Part shown: positions 46,253 through 55,706 of the stretch, in pieces
Layout of the letters: the number at the start of each line of letters is the position of its first letter
How positions within the stretch are numbered: the first letter of the stretch is position 1
DNA from: Devosia ginsengisoli
GTDB taxonomy: Bacteria > Pseudomonadota > Alphaproteobacteria > Rhizobiales > Devosiaceae
DNA: 64,000 nucleotides
Assembly: GCF_007859655.1 (NCBI RefSeq)
Contig: NZ_CP042304.1
Location: 3,474,501-3,538,500 of the forward strand
Direction of reading: 5' to 3'
Translations under genes and position numbers: made by a program
Notes under the pieces: model-generated
The model's input: only the letters and a program-made list of their open reading frames with translations
What the model was told of the DNA's origin: nothing
Databases searched by the model: none

Positions 46253-47461
46253 ATGGATTCCATACTCAACGCAGCAGCTTTGGCGCTGGCCACCGGCGAT
46301 GTGCTGGGCGCCCTCAATCGGGTCGCCTTGCGAGACGACCCGGCGGCACTGGCGCTGCGCGGCATCGCCATGGCGCAACTGGGCGACCTGGCGCGGGCCC
46401 GGGAGCTGCTGAAACAGGCGGCCCGCGGCTTCGGCCGGCAAGAATCGGTGGCGCGTGCCCGCTGCATTCTCGCCGAGGCCGAGATCGCACTGGTGTCGCG
46501 CGACCTGGCTTGGCCGGAGCGCTGGCTGGAAGGCGCCAGGGAGGTGCTGGCGAGCCGGGGCGACCGCGCCAATGCGGCCCATGCCGGCATTATCGAGGCG
46601 CGCCGCCACCTGCTGCTGGGCCATCTCGACCGCGCGGACGAACGATTGGCGACATTCGCGCCCGAGACGCTGCCGCCGGCCCTGCTGGCCGCCTATTGGC
46701 TGGTCCATGCCGGCACGAATATCAGGCGCCTGCAGATCGCATCGGCGCGGCAGGCCCTGCAGCAAGCCGGAGCCGCGGCGCGCCGGTCTGGGATAGCGGG
46801 GCTGATGGCAGAGGTGGAGGCGGCAAGCCTGCCGCTGGACAGCCCAGCCGCCCTGTTGCGCCGCCATGGCGTCGAGACCGCAGTTTCGCTGGACGAGGTG
46901 GAGGCGCTGCTGGCATCCGACACCCTGGTCGCCGACGCCACCCGCAATGCCCTGCGCCAGGGTGGCGAGACGATTTCGCTGGCGACGCGGCCGGTGCTGT
47001 TCGCCCTGTTGCGCACGCTGGCCGAAGCCTGGCCCGGCGATGCATCACGCGAGACGCTGCTTAAGCGTGCCTTCCATGCCCGCCATGCCGATGAATCGCA
47101 TCGCGCCCGGCTGCGCGTGGAGATGACCCGGCTGCGCCAGCTCATCGCGCCGCTGGCCGATATATCAGCGACGCCGGCCGGATTTCGCCTGGTGCCGAAA
47201 CGGGGCGAGGCAGCGGTGCTGGTCTTTCCACTGGAAGACCAGAGCGCTGCCGTCATGGCGCTGCTGGCCGATGGCGAATTGTGGTCGAGCTCGGCGCTGG
47301 CACTGGTGCTCGATACCAGCGCTCGTACCGTCCAGCGGGCGCTGCAGGCTTTGCAGCAGGCCGGGAAAGTCGATTCTATCGGGCGTGGCCGCGCCCAACG
47401 CTGGACCATGCTGACCCTGCCCGGCTTTCCCACAACCCTGCTGCTGCCGGGCGCCGGGTAG
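46253..47461 (+). CDS. Helix-turn-helix protein with helical-repeat N-terminus
   Basis: The 402-residue protein has an all-helical, TPR-like N-terminal region (about 1-190: LALATGDVLGALNRVAL, RGIAMAQLGDLARARELLKQA). The middle contains a winged-helix-like segment around 245-300 (SRETLLKRAFHARHADESHRARLRVEMTRLRQLI, similar to SARP/OmpR-type effector domains), and the C-terminus has an HTH (LWSSSALALVLDTSARTVQRALQALQQAGKV). It lacks a receiver. I take it as a transcription regulator, probably of the divergent methyltransferase gene. The family name is unknown to me. Confidence 0.7.
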   Translation: MDSILNAAALALATGDVLGALNRVALRDDPAALALRGIAMAQLGDLARARELLKQAARGFGRQESVARARCILAEAEIALVSRDLAWPERWLEGAREVLASRGDRANAAHAGIIEARRHLLLGHLDRADERLATFAPETLPPALLAAYWLVHAGTNIRRLQIASARQALQQAGAAARRSGIAGLMAEVEAASLPLDSPAALLRRHGVETAVSLDEVEALLASDTLVADATRNALRQGGETISLATRPVLFALLRTLAEAWPGDASRETLLKRAFHARHADESHRARLRVEMTRLRQLIAPLADISATPAGFRLVPKRGEAAVLVFPLEDQSAAVMALLADGELWSSSALALVLDTSARTVQRALQALQQAGKVDSIGRGRAQRWTMLTLPGFPTTLLLPGAG

Positions 47462-47463
47462 TA

Positions 47464-48084
47464 TCAGGTGCGGCGGACGATATGGACCTTGCCGCTCTCG
47501 CCGCCACCGCAGAAGAAGCGATCGGCACCATCGGATTCGACGCCCGAAACGCTGATGCCCGGCATGTCGAGGCTGACAAGCACATTGCCATTGGCCGGGT
47601 CGATGCGGGCGATGCCGCCATCGCCATCGTCCGAATAGCCATGCCACAATTCGCCATCGACCCAGGTCACGCCCGTGACGAAGCGATTGGTCTGGATGGT
47701 GCGTTGCACGGCGCCCGTATCGGGATTGATCTGTATGATCTGGCGTTCGCGATACTGGCCGACCCAGAGCGAGCCGTCGGCCCAGGCCAGACCCGAATCC
47801 TTGCCGGCGCCCGGCGCCGGTATGGTGCCGACGACTTTGCCGGTCTGCGGGTCGACCTTGTGGATGACGGCATCGGATACCTGGTAGAGGTGCCGCCCGT
47901 CATAGGCGGTGCCCGCATGGGCGGGCACGTCGAAGGCGGCGATTTCGGCTCCGGTGGCCGGATCGAACGAGCGCATCCGGTCACCCGTGGCGGCCCAGAC
48001 ATGGCGGCCATCATAGCTGACCCCATTCACGGCCCCGCCGGCATTGCCGACGAACTCGCCCACGATTTCTGCTCGCTTGTTCAT
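47464..48084 (-). CDS. Beta-propeller (glutamine cyclotransferase-like) protein
   Basis: The 206-residue protein is made of repeated strands: YDGRHVWAATGDRMRSFDPATG, YDGRHLYQVSDAVIHKVDPQTG, ADGSLWVGQYRERQIIQINPDTG, VDGELWHGYSDDGDGGIARIDPANG. This gives about four to five blades of a propeller related to quinoprotein or glutaminyl cyclotransferase-like folds. No signal peptide is present, so it is cytoplasmic unless exported otherwise. Its ATG overlaps the stop of the DUF1127 gene by four bases. Function unknown. Confidence 0.75.
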   Translation of the reverse strand: MNKRAEIVGEFVGNAGGAVNGVSYDGRHVWAATGDRMRSFDPATGAEIAAFDVPAHAGTAYDGRHLYQVSDAVIHKVDPQTGKVVGTIPAPGAGKDSGLAWADGSLWVGQYRERQIIQINPDTGAVQRTIQTNRFVTGVTWVDGELWHGYSDDGDGGIARIDPANGNVLVSLDMPGISVSGVESDGADRFFCGGGESGKVHIVRRT

Positions 48085-48257
48085 GCCGACTGTCCTTTCG
48101 AGGTGTCCGGACGAAGCCGCTCTGCCACGAATAGCTCGATACTATCGCGGAATGTGCCGACATCGGCCAGCCGGTGATCGTCGAGTGAACGCAGCGTATT
48201 GATAGTGTGACGCTCGAAGCGCCATTGGCGATAGCGATTGATCCAAGATCGAAACAT
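48081..48257 (-). CDS. DUF1127 domain small protein
   Basis: The 58-residue basic protein has the DUF1127 core WRFERHTINTLRSLDDHRLADVGTFRDSIE. The second such gene in the window. The start at 48257 is set by GAGGAG six bases upstream rather than an ATG six bases earlier. Its stop overlaps the beta-propeller start (ATGA). Confidence 0.85.
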   Translation of the reverse strand: MFRSWINRYRQWRFERHTINTLRSLDDHRLADVGTFRDSIELFVAERLRPDTSKGQSA

Positions 48258-48398
48258 GATCATCTCCTCTGCAAGTGGCCAAAATCGGCCAGTGGCAAAG
48301 GTCTAGCAGCGCCATTCCCTCTAGTGAGAGTTACAGATGTGACGGCATTTCACCGGCGCGGGAAACGCGGGTGTTCGAGCGGCATGGATATCGGAGGG

Positions 48399-48845
48399 CT
48401 ACGCCTGCGCCTTGCGTACGCGGATCACGACATCCACGTGGCTGACCTTCATCCCCTTGGGCGCGTCCGGCAGGCTGGCGAACTCGACCGAGGAAGCGGG
48501 AATGTCGATCATCCGCTGCTCGTCTTCCACGTAAAAGTGATGATGGTCCGACGTGTCGGTGTCGAAATAGGAGCGCGAGGCATCGACGGCCACTTCGCGC
48601 AGCAGGCCGGCTTCATGGAACTGGTGCAGCGTATTGTAGATCGTGGCCAGCGAAACGTTGACCCGGGCCTCGGACGCTTCGCCATGCAACTGCTCGGCGC
48701 TGACATGGCGATGCGGCCCGCCGAACAGCAGCTCGGCCAGCGCCACGCGCTGGCGGGTGGGGCGAAGACCGGCCATGCGCAGCACCGCGGTGAGGCAGGG
48801 CTTGCGCGACGGCATGGAACGGACGGTCTGAATACGATCGGTCAT
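48399..48845 (-). CDS. irr: Irr, Fur-family iron response regulator
   Basis: The 148-residue Fur-family protein shows the winged helix (LRPTRQRVALAELLFGGPHRHVSAEQLHGEA, SLATIYNTLHQFHEAGLL) and the Irr-specific DTDTSDHHHFYVED with HHH at 101-103, the haem-binding histidines. The N-terminal haem motif GCPWHD of Bradyrhizobium Irr is absent, as in most rhizobial Irr proteins. It controls iron and haem genes, being degraded or inactivated by haem. It is divergent from fabA. The start at 48845 is standard; an in-frame extension lacks homology. Confidence 0.93.
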   Translation of the reverse strand: MTDRIQTVRSMPSRKPCLTAVLRMAGLRPTRQRVALAELLFGGPHRHVSAEQLHGEASEARVNVSLATIYNTLHQFHEAGLLREVAVDASRSYFDTDTSDHHHFYVEDEQRMIDIPASSVEFASLPDAPKGMKVSHVDVVIRVRKAQA

Positions 48846-49030
48846 TGGGTCCTTGAAGGTCGGAACGGCCGGAAATGCTGGTTTCCTTATAACTATGGCA
48901 GAAAGTTCATACAAGCGGCAGGGGCGCCGCAGGTCCGGCATTTGCCCACAATGGCTAAGACCCGCTGACTTGACCCTCTCCCCGCGCCTCTATACGAGAC
49001 AAAACACAAGGTTCTCAGGGGTATCAAGGC

Positions 49031-49537
49031 ATGGCCGAGCGGCAAAATGCATTTGGGTATGAGGAGCTGCTGGCCCATGGCCGCGGCGAACTGCCCGGTC
49101 AGATGGATGCCCGCCTGCCGGCACCGCCCATGCTGATGTTCGACCGCATCACCCATATCGGCGATACGGACGGCGAATTCGGCAAGGGCTATGTAACCGC
49201 CGAGCTCGATCTTCGGCCCGATCTCTGGTTCTTCCAGTGCCATTTCATCGGCGACCCAGTCATGCCCGGTTGCCTGGGGCTGGACGCACTCTGGCAGATG
49301 ACCGGCTTTTTCCTGGGCTGGTCGGGCTCGCCTGGCCGTGGCCGGGCACTGGGTGGAGAAATCAAGTTCACCGGCCAGGCGACGAACGACAAGAAGCTCC
49401 TGGAATACCGCATCGACATCAAGCGGCACATGCGCTCGCCCTTGCCCTTCGGCATTGCCACCGGCAGCGTCAAGGCGGATGGCGAGGTCATCTATGTTGC
49501 GGAAAACCTCAGGGTGGGCCTCATTCCCGTCGCATGA
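49031..49537 (+). CDS. fabA: 3-hydroxydecanoyl-ACP dehydratase/isomerase FabA
   Basis: The 168-residue enzyme dehydrates 3-hydroxydecanoyl-ACP and isomerises the double bond, starting unsaturated fatty acid synthesis. The active site H71 in [24 protein letters not shown] and D85 match E. coli FabA. It is followed by fabB 102 bases on. A possible promoter is TTGACC (48970-48975) with TATACG (48991-48996), but the 15-base spacing is short. irr is divergent, an arrangement common in Hyphomicrobiales. Confidence 0.95.
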   Translation: MAERQNAFGYEELLAHGRGELPGQMDARLPAPPMLMFDRITHIGDTDGEFGKGYVTAELDLRPDLWFFQCHFIGDPVMPGCLGLDALWQMTGFFLGWSGSPGRGRALGGEIKFTGQATNDKKLLEYRIDIKRHMRSPLPFGIATGSVKADGEVIYVAENLRVGLIPVA

Positions 49538-49639
49538 ATGCTGAAAGCATCTCATAGGGGTGCAATCGGCCCAATTCGCACAAGATAACAAGAGACGCCT
49601 TCGTAAGGCGCCCGAGCAGGACTATAGAACGAGGACACG

Positions 49640-50866
49640 ATGAGACGAGTTGTCGTAACCGGCATGGGTATCATTTCCTCGATCGGCAATTCGCTGGACG
49701 AGGTGACCGCGAGCCTGCGCGCCGCAAGGCCTGGCATTGTCGCGGCGCCGGACTATGCCGAACTGGGTTTCCGCAGCCAGGTCAAGGGCGATCCCGGCCT
49801 CGATCCGTTTGAAATCCTCGACCGCCGCACGACCCGTTTCATGGGCAAGGGCGCCGCCTGGAACTACCTCGCCATGCAGCAGGCTATCGAGGATGCCGGG
49901 CTGGAGGAGAGCGACATTTCCAACCCCATGACGGGCATTGTCATGGGTTCGGGAGGCGCCTCGACCCGCACCATCGTCGAAGCTGCCGACATCACCCGCA
50001 AGAATATGAGCCCCAAGCGCATCGGGCCGCTGGCCGTGCCCAAGGCCATGGGCTCCACCGCCTCGGCGACGCTTGCCACGCCCTTCGGCATCAAGGGCAT
50101 CAACTATACGATCACCGCCGCCTGCGCGACGTCCAAGCATTGCATCGGCAATGCCATGGAACAGATCATGCTGGGCAAGCAGGATATCGTCTTTGCCGGC
50201 GGCCACGAGGATCTGGACTGGACGCTGTCGGACCTGTTCGACGCCATGGGCGCCATGAGCTCGGATTTTAACGATACCCCGGAAAAGGCCTCCCGCGCCT
50301 ATGACGCGGCGCGCGACGGCTTCGTGATATCAGGCGGCGCCGGCGTGCTGGTGCTCGAGGAATACGAGCATGCCAAGGCGCGCGGCGCAAAGATCTGGGC
50401 CGAACTGGTGGGCTATGGCGCCACCTCTGATGGCCTCGACATGGTCGCCCCGTCGGGCGAAGGCGCCGAGCGCTGCATGCGCATGGCGCTGAAAAACGTC
50501 CGGCAGAAGGTCGACTACATCAACCCGCATGCCACCTCGACCCCGGTGGGCGACCTGCGTGAGATCGAGGCCATCCGCGAACTGTTCGGCAACGAAGACA
50601 AATGCCCGCCCATCTCGGCCACCAAGTCGCTGACCGGCCATAGCCAGGGCGCGACGGGCGTGCATGAATCGATCTATTCCATCCTGATGATGAAGCACCG
50701 CTTCATTGCCGAAAGCGCCAATATCGAGGTGCTCGACCCCGCCTTCGAGGACATGCCCATCCTGCGGCAGCGCCGCGATGATGTGGATCTCGGCGTGGTG
50801 CTCTCCAATTCATTCGGCTTTGGCGGGACCAATGCAGCGCTGGTCTTCAAGCATCCGGATGCTTGA
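49640..50866 (+). CDS. fabB: 3-oxoacyl-ACP synthase I FabB
   Basis: The 408-residue condensing enzyme elongates acyl-ACP and is needed for unsaturated fatty acids with FabA. The Cys-His-His site is present: C162 in [21 protein letters not shown] and [12 protein letters not shown]. The end [15 protein letters not shown] is characteristic. A GAGGACACG sequence precedes the ATG. In relatives fabI often follows, but here a palindromic repeat and a GIY-YIG gene do. Confidence 0.95.
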   Translation: MRRVVVTGMGIISSIGNSLDEVTASLRAARPGIVAAPDYAELGFRSQVKGDPGLDPFEILDRRTTRFMGKGAAWNYLAMQQAIEDAGLEESDISNPMTGIVMGSGGASTRTIVEAADITRKNMSPKRIGPLAVPKAMGSTASATLATPFGIKGINYTITAACATSKHCIGNAMEQIMLGKQDIVFAGGHEDLDWTLSDLFDAMGAMSSDFNDTPEKASRAYDAARDGFVISGGAGVLVLEEYEHAKARGAKIWAELVGYGATSDGLDMVAPSGEGAERCMRMALKNVRQKVDYINPHATSTPVGDLREIEAIRELFGNEDKCPPISATKSLTGHSQGATGVHESIYSILMMKHRFIAESANIEVLDPAFEDMPILRQRRDDVDLGVVLSNSFGFGGTNAALVFKHPDA

Positions 50867-50907
50867 TTAGCCGGCTCAAGCGACAGACCTTCCCACCCAC
50901 AGACGCT

Positions 50908-50934
50908 TCCCGCGGACTTGATCCGCGGGTCTCT
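50908..50934 (+). repeat. Palindromic repeat, left copy beside GIY-YIG gene
   Basis: The palindrome has 8-bp arms CCCGCGGA (50909-50916) and TCCGCGGG (50922-50929) around CTTGA, plus a TCTCT tail. The whole 27 bases recur inverted at 51252-51278. It ends 18 bases before the GIY-YIG start. Confidence 0.9.
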
Positions 50935-50952
50935 TGTCACGCATGTTGAGGC

Positions 50953-51240
50953 ATGGCTTGGGTTTATATCCTCACGAACCGAAAGTTCGGGACGCTCTAT
51001 ATTGGCGCCACGACCGACCTAGTGCAGCGCGTCTGGCAGCACAAGGGTGAGTTCATCCCGGCCTTCACCAAACGCTACCACCTCAATCGGCTCGTCTATT
51101 TCGAAGAGCATCAGACCATCTATGGCGCCATGCAGCGCGAGCGGACGATGAAGCACTGGAAAGCAGAGTGGAAGGTGGCGTTGATCGAGAAGGACAATCC
51201 CGAATGGGACGACCTTTATTGGGTGATCGCACCAGGATAG
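50953..51240 (+). CDS. GIY-YIG nuclease superfamily protein
   Basis: The 95-residue protein is a single GIY-YIG domain: VYIL (4-7) and LYIGATTDLVQRVWQHK (15-31) with the catalytic arginine R26, then FTKRYHLNRLVYFEEHQT and RERTMKHWKAEWKVALIEKDNPEW with the metal-binding glutamate region. It belongs to the UPF0213-like small GIY-YIG group, whose cellular target is unknown. It sits between exact inverted copies of a palindromic repeat, 18 and 11 bases from its ends, so it may belong to a mobile or repeat-associated unit. The ATG lacks a strong ribosome-binding site. Confidence 0.9.
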   Translation: MAWVYILTNRKFGTLYIGATTDLVQRVWQHKGEFIPAFTKRYHLNRLVYFEEHQTIYGAMQRERTMKHWKAEWKVALIEKDNPEWDDLYWVIAPG

Positions 51241-51251
51241 TGCCCGGGGAG

Positions 51252-51278
51252 AGAGACCCGCGGATCAAGTCCGCGGGA
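51252..51278 (-). repeat. Palindromic repeat, right copy beside GIY-YIG gene
   Basis: Exact reverse complement of 50908-50934 (arms 51257-51264 and 51270-51277). It starts 11 bases after the GIY-YIG stop. Beyond both copies the flanks share a diverged CCCACCCACA-like segment in mirrored orientation. Confidence 0.9.
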
Positions 51279-51320
51279 GGCAATTGTGGGAGAGGTGTGG
51301 GTGGCTCCCTGGACCAATCC

Positions 51321-52037
51321 TCAATACGAAAATTCGCTGAACCGCCCGCCCTTGCCGTCATAGGTCAGCACCCGGCCGATCAATGGCTCGCCAATCCCCG
51401 TGATGAGCTTGACGGCTTCCATGGCCATCAGCGTGCCGATGACTCCCGTCAATGGCCCCAATATGCCTGACGCCTCGCAACTGGGCAGGTCCGTGTCGTC
51501 GGCCTCTTCGGGGTAAAGATCGGCAAAGCGCGGGCCGCCAGGGACGAAGACGGTGACCTGCCCGTCGAACATGGAGACCGCACCCGAAACCAGTGGGACG
51601 CCGAGCGCTTCGCAGGTGGCGGCGACCAGGCGGCGGGTGCCCAGATTGTCGGTGCCATCGAGCACGAGGTCGTAGCCGTCGAGGATGGCGGGCGTATTGG
51701 CGCTGGTGAGTTCTTCGGAATGAACCACCACGCTCACATGCGGATTGAGCGCATGGACAAAGCGCCCGGCGCTTTCGGCCTTGCCGATACCGGTCTCGCT
51801 ATGGATCACCTGGCGGTGCAGGTTGCTGAGCGAAACCGTGTCGTGATCGACAATGCCCAAAGTGCCCACGCCCGCGCCGGCGAGATAGGCGATGACCGGG
51901 CTACCCAGCCCGCCCGCGCCGACCACCAGCACTTTCGCCCGCTTCAGCGCCTGCTGCCCAGCCCCACCCATGCCCTTGAGCACCAGATGGCGCGCATAGC
52001 GGTTTGTTTCGTCGGGCGAGAGCAGGTCAGAGGCCAA
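51321..52037 (-). CDS. moeB: Molybdopterin-synthase adenylyltransferase / ThiF-family E1-like enzyme
   Basis: The 238-residue E1-like protein adenylates the C-terminal glycine of MoaD- or ThiS-type sulfur carriers. It has the start NRYARHLVLKGMGGAGQQAL, the nucleotide loop VLVVGAGGLGSPVIAYLAGAG, DTVSLSNLHRQVIH and DGTDNLGTRR. There is one cysteine in SCEASGILGP; the CxxC pairs of zinc-bearing MoeB are not seen. The start is uncertain: TTG at 52037 ([10 protein letters not shown]) was chosen; a TTG at 52073 would add 12 residues. It overlaps the DUF2259 gene by 11 bases. Confidence 0.85.
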   Translation of the reverse strand: MASDLLSPDETNRYARHLVLKGMGGAGQQALKRAKVLVVGAGGLGSPVIAYLAGAGVGTLGIVDHDTVSLSNLHRQVIHSETGIGKAESAGRFVHALNPHVSVVVHSEELTSANTPAILDGYDLVLDGTDNLGTRRLVAATCEALGVPLVSGAVSMFDGQVTVFVPGGPRFADLYPEEADDTDLPSCEASGILGPLTGVIGTLMAMEAVKLITGIGEPLIGRVLTYDGKGGRFSEFSY

Positions 52038-52752
52038 GCGGCACCGCGAGGAACCGCCGGTCGGGGCCTTCAAAGCCTCCCGGATAGACCGAGATCAGCG
52101 CCACCGCCCCTTCGACCGAACCGGCATTGAAGGGCAGGGTGACGCCATAGAGCCGATAGGTGACCGGGCAGCCGCGCGAGCGGGGCAGGCTTTCGTCGCG
52201 ATGCACCACCCGCTCAGTACCATCAGCGCTGACCGTCAGCTGATAGCCCATGGGATCGACCGAGAACCAGTCGGCGCAGGGCGCCGCGGCCGTGGTGGCA
52301 AAGCTGGACAGGCGCAATTCATAGTCGCCCATCACGGCGCCGGGTTCATAGCCCGGTGCACCAAAGCGCAATGCCTGGGCCTCAACGCCCGGCGCACCAT
52401 CGCCCACCAAAGCCGCCATTTCGGCCGGCACGTCGATCTCGAGCGATGCTATGGTCTCGGCGGCCTTGGCCTGAGCCTCGGCGCGGATCTGGCTCAACGT
52501 GGCCGTCTCGTCATCGGCCCGTACGCGGACCGGGGTGCCCAAGGCCCAGGAATCGGTTTCGAGATTGACGACATAGATGTTGGAATAGGCAAAGCCCGAA
52601 CCGTCCTGGATGCCGAATTCCTCGAAGGCGAAATAATCGGCATCCTGCGAATAGCCGATGACGTCGATCAGCGCCCGGTCGCCCGCCAATGCGGGAGTGA
52701 CCAGGAGCATGAGGCCGCACAGGCCGGCGAAGCTAGCGCCCGGTCGAGCCAT
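52027..52752 (-). CDS. DUF2259 family secreted protein
   Basis: The 241-residue protein has a signal peptide (about 1-24, [10 protein letters not shown]). The mature part begins [38 protein letters not shown], the typical DUF2259 (predicted secreted protein) pattern. A C-terminal [12 protein letters not shown] follows. The function is unknown. The start at 52752 lies 20 bases inside dut; an ATG at 52779 is an alternative. It is translated between dut and moeB in one unit. Confidence 0.82.
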   Translation of the reverse strand: MARPGASFAGLCGLMLLVTPALAGDRALIDVIGYSQDADYFAFEEFGIQDGSGFAYSNIYVVNLETDSWALGTPVRVRADDETATLSQIRAEAQAKAAETIASLEIDVPAEMAALVGDGAPGVEAQALRFGAPGYEPGAVMGDYELRLSSFATTAAAPCADWFSVDPMGYQLTVSADGTERVVHRDESLPRSRGCPVTYRLYGVTLPFNAGSVEGAVALISVYPGGFEGPDRRFLAVPLGL

Positions 52753-53191
52753 GACCGCCCGTGCCGCGTTCGGTTGCATCCAGCGTCTCCCGTTCCCTGA
52801 ATATGACCCGGCTGACCGGCGCCACCACCATCTGTGCAATGCGCTCGCCCCTGCGCACCACAAAGGGGGCAGGCCCGTGATTGATCAGCAGCACCTTGAC
52901 CTCACCACGATAGTCCGCATCCACCGTACCGGGCGAATTGAGCACGGTAACGCCGTGCTTGGCGGCAAGGCCCGAGCGCGGCCTGATTTGTGCCTCATAG
53001 CCCTCGGGCAGGGCGATTGTGAGGCCGGTGGGGATCATGGCCACGGCGCCGGGCGCGATCTCGACCACTTCATCGGGTCCAAGCGCCGCCGCCAGGTCGA
53101 GCCCCGCGGCGCCCGGGGTCTGCTGGCGCGGCAAAGGCAGGCCCTCGCCATGGGCGAGCCAGACCAGACCGATCGAAACAGGGTCGCTCAT
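52733..53191 (-). CDS. dut: dUTP diphosphatase
   Basis: The 152-residue homotrimeric dUTPase hydrolyses dUTP to dUMP. All five motifs are visible: [47 protein letters not shown] and, at the end, [11 protein letters not shown]. The last motif lacks the typical phenylalanine (GGFGSTG becomes GGHGSTG), a natural variant of note. The start at 53191 is standard. Confidence 0.94.
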   Translation of the reverse strand: MSDPVSIGLVWLAHGEGLPLPRQQTPGAAGLDLAAALGPDEVVEIAPGAVAMIPTGLTIALPEGYEAQIRPRSGLAAKHGVTVLNSPGTVDADYRGEVKVLLINHGPAPFVVRRGERIAQMVVAPVSRVIFRERETLDATERGTGGHGSTGR

Positions 53192-53270
53192 TAAAGGGGA
53201 TGCTCCGCCGCTGCGCCGGCATGATTGCTATCGGGCAATCTAGGGCTAAGTCCTTGAACCGGCAAGAGAC

Positions 53271-54836
53271 CTACCACGAAGCCATGGTCAGCAAACGATA
53301 GAGCAGGACCAGCATGGTAAGGCTGGTAACCCCGATCAGGCCCAGCAGCGCCCAACGCATCAGGCGATCTCGGCGGGGCGCCATCTTGCCGGCATGGTAA
53401 TCGGCCAAAGCCAATTCGGCCTGGGCGGCGATGACCGGCAGGCGCCCTGCCGCTTCGGCAATGGTGTCGAAATGATCCTTGAGGTCCTGCAGCCGCCCCA
53501 GGGGTCCGGCTTCCTTGCGCAGCCAGTCGCCGACCACCGGCTCGGCCACGGTCCAGATATCGAGGTCGGGATCGAGCGCACGGGCGACGCCTTCCACCAG
53601 CACCATGCTCTTCTGCAGCAGCACTAGTTCGGGGCGGGTCTGCATGGAGAACAGGTCGGTAATGGCAAACAGCTGGCCCAGCACTTTGGCCATGGAAATG
53701 TCCGCCGCCGTGCGGCCATGCAGCGGCTCGCCGATGGAGCGGATAGCTAGCGCAAAGTCGTCGACCGACTGATCCCCAGGAACATAGCCGATATCGAAAT
53801 GCCGCTCGGCCACCAGGCGATAATTGCGGGTGATGAAGCCATAGAGGATATCGGCGAGGAAGCGCCGTTCCTTGCGATTGATACGGCCCATAATGCCGAA
53901 ATCGACGGCGATGACGTCGCCGGTCCTGGGATCGGCGAACAGATTGCCCGGATGCATGTCGGCATGGAAGAAGCCGTCGCGGATGGCGTGCTTGAGAAAG
54001 CTCTGCAGCAGCTTGGCCGCCAGCGCCTTGCGGTCGACGCCGGCGGCATCGAGTGCGTCATGCTCGCGGATCGGGATGCCCTCGACCCAGCTTGTGGTCA
54101 GCACATTCTGCGCCACATGGTCCCATGATACGGTGGGAATGACAAAGCCGGTATCGTCCTTGATATTCTCGGCCATTTCCGAAATGGCAGCGGCTTCCAG
54201 CCGCAGGTCGAGTTCGAGCCGGGCCGAGCGGTCGAGGGTTTCGACCACCTCGGTGGGGCGCAGGCGGCGCGTCGAACGCACCAGCCCCTCGGCCAGGCGC
54301 GCGGCGGCATAGAAGCTCTCGATGTCGGACATGAAGCGGGCTTCGACGCCGGGGCGGAGAACCTTGACGGCCACGGTTTTCGGCAGCCCCTTGGCCGGCT
54401 TGAGCCGCGCCTTGTGCACCTGGGCGATGGACGCGGCGGCGACGGGGGGCGACAGTTCGGTCAGCTCGGCCGCCTTGTCCCCGAGCGCCGTGGCGAGAAT
54501 GCCGGGCACCAGAGCCGGGTCGAACGGCTCCATCTTGTCCTGCAGGCCCGAAAGGTCATTGGCGATCTGCGCGCCGACCACATCGGGGCGGGTCGCCAGC
54601 GTCTGGCCGAATTTCACATAGGTGGGGCCAAGCCGGTTCAGCGCCTTGTTGAGGCGTTCGACATGGCCGGTCTTGCGCACGCTCGGCCGTTCCACCAGCC
54701 GCCCCAGCCAGATGCCGAACCGCAAAGGCGCCAGCGCCGGCGGCAGCTCGCCGGGAATGGAGAGGGCCCCTTCGCGCGCAAGCACATAGCCGGCCCGAAA
54801 AAGGCGGAGATAGGCGGAAAGGATCAAATCTTCCAC
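53271..54836 (-). CDS. ubiB: UbiB, ADCK/UbiB atypical kinase for ubiquinone synthesis
   Basis: The 521-residue protein has the KxGQ motif ([14 protein letters not shown]), the alanine-rich loop [14 protein letters not shown], a lysine in [22 protein letters not shown] and VDFGIMGR, the ATPase/kinase residues of UbiB. Two C-terminal helices (about 492-517) anchor it in the inner membrane. It supports ubiquinone biosynthesis. The start is GTG at 54836, 13 bases inside the 3' end of ubiE, so both are coupled. Confidence 0.94.
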   Translation of the reverse strand: MEDLILSAYLRLFRAGYVLAREGALSIPGELPPALAPLRFGIWLGRLVERPSVRKTGHVERLNKALNRLGPTYVKFGQTLATRPDVVGAQIANDLSGLQDKMEPFDPALVPGILATALGDKAAELTELSPPVAAASIAQVHKARLKPAKGLPKTVAVKVLRPGVEARFMSDIESFYAAARLAEGLVRSTRRLRPTEVVETLDRSARLELDLRLEAAAISEMAENIKDDTGFVIPTVSWDHVAQNVLTTSWVEGIPIREHDALDAAGVDRKALAAKLLQSFLKHAIRDGFFHADMHPGNLFADPRTGDVIAVDFGIMGRINRKERRFLADILYGFITRNYRLVAERHFDIGYVPGDQSVDDFALAIRSIGEPLHGRTAADISMAKVLGQLFAITDLFSMQTRPELVLLQKSMVLVEGVARALDPDLDIWTVAEPVVGDWLRKEAGPLGRLQDLKDHFDTIAEAAGRLPVIAAQAELALADYHAGKMAPRRDRLMRWALLGLIGVTSLTMLVLLYRLLTMASW

Positions 54837-55588
54837 CCCGAGAACAGCGTGGCGATGTTGCCGGTGAGGGAAGTGTGCTTCACCCGCTTGAAGCCGGCGC
54901 TGGTCAGCATCCCGGAAAAGGCCTGCGGATTGGGGAATTTGCGGATGGATTCCACGAAATACTGGTAGGGCTGGGCATCCCCGGTCACCACCTTGCCCAT
55001 GGGCGGGATGACACGGTCCGAATAGAGCCGGTAGATGGCGTCGAAGCCCGGCACGTCGACCTGGGAGAATTCGAGCACCAGGATGCGCCCGCCCCGCTTG
55101 AGCACGCGATGCGCCTCGTTCAGCGCCTTCTGCACGCGCGGCACATTGCGGATGCCGAAGGCGATCGTATAGGCGTCGAAGCTGTTGTCGTCGAAAGGCA
55201 GTTCCTCGGCATTGGCCTCGACGAAACTGGCCTGCGCAGGATAGCGCCAGCTCTTCGCCCGCTCGGCGCCCACCCGCAGCATATCGGCATTGATGTCGGA
55301 GACGACGACTTCGGCATAGCCCACCGAGGCATTGACGATGCGCTCGGCAATGTCGCCGGTGCCGCCTGCCATGTCGAGCACCCTATAGGGGCGCGACCCG
55401 GTCTTGGGCGGGGCCAGCTCGTTGACCATGGCGCCCTTCCATAACCGGTGCACGCCCCCGCTCATCAGGTCGTTCATCAGGTCATAGCGGTCGGCGACGT
55501 CGTGGAAGACCTTGTCGACCAGGCCCTGCTTGTCGGCCATGGCCACGGTCTGCTCGCCGAAATGGGTGGTCTCCTGCGCGTCGGTCAT
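54824..55588 (-). CDS. ubiE: Ubiquinone/menaquinone methyltransferase UbiE
   Basis: The 254-residue SAM-dependent C-methyltransferase acts in ubiquinone synthesis. Family signatures are [32 protein letters not shown], the [29 protein letters not shown] stretch and the end [12 protein letters not shown]. The start at 55588 was chosen because [15 protein letters not shown] resembles homologues; the frame is open far upstream without coding character. It is divergent from mutM. Confidence 0.95.
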   Translation of the reverse strand: MTDAQETTHFGEQTVAMADKQGLVDKVFHDVADRYDLMNDLMSGGVHRLWKGAMVNELAPPKTGSRPYRVLDMAGGTGDIAERIVNASVGYAEVVVSDINADMLRVGAERAKSWRYPAQASFVEANAEELPFDDNSFDAYTIAFGIRNVPRVQKALNEAHRVLKRGGRILVLEFSQVDVPGFDAIYRLYSDRVIPPMGKVVTGDAQPYQYFVESIRKFPNPQAFSGMLTSAGFKRVKHTSLTGNIATLFSGWKI

Positions 55589-55706
55589 GGCCTTCGCCTC
55601 GTGCTTTGCGTATTGGTCGATACGCTCTGTATTGACAGAACGATACATATTCAAAGCAAACCGGCTTTGCCATGGCACAAAGCCGCACAGGTAAATGAGG
55701 CAAAAA

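Noticed and set aside
50908..51278. A CRISPR-like or toxin-antitoxin locus
   Set aside because: There are only two inverted palindromes, no spacer array and no second small gene; the GIY-YIG domain is the sole coding content.
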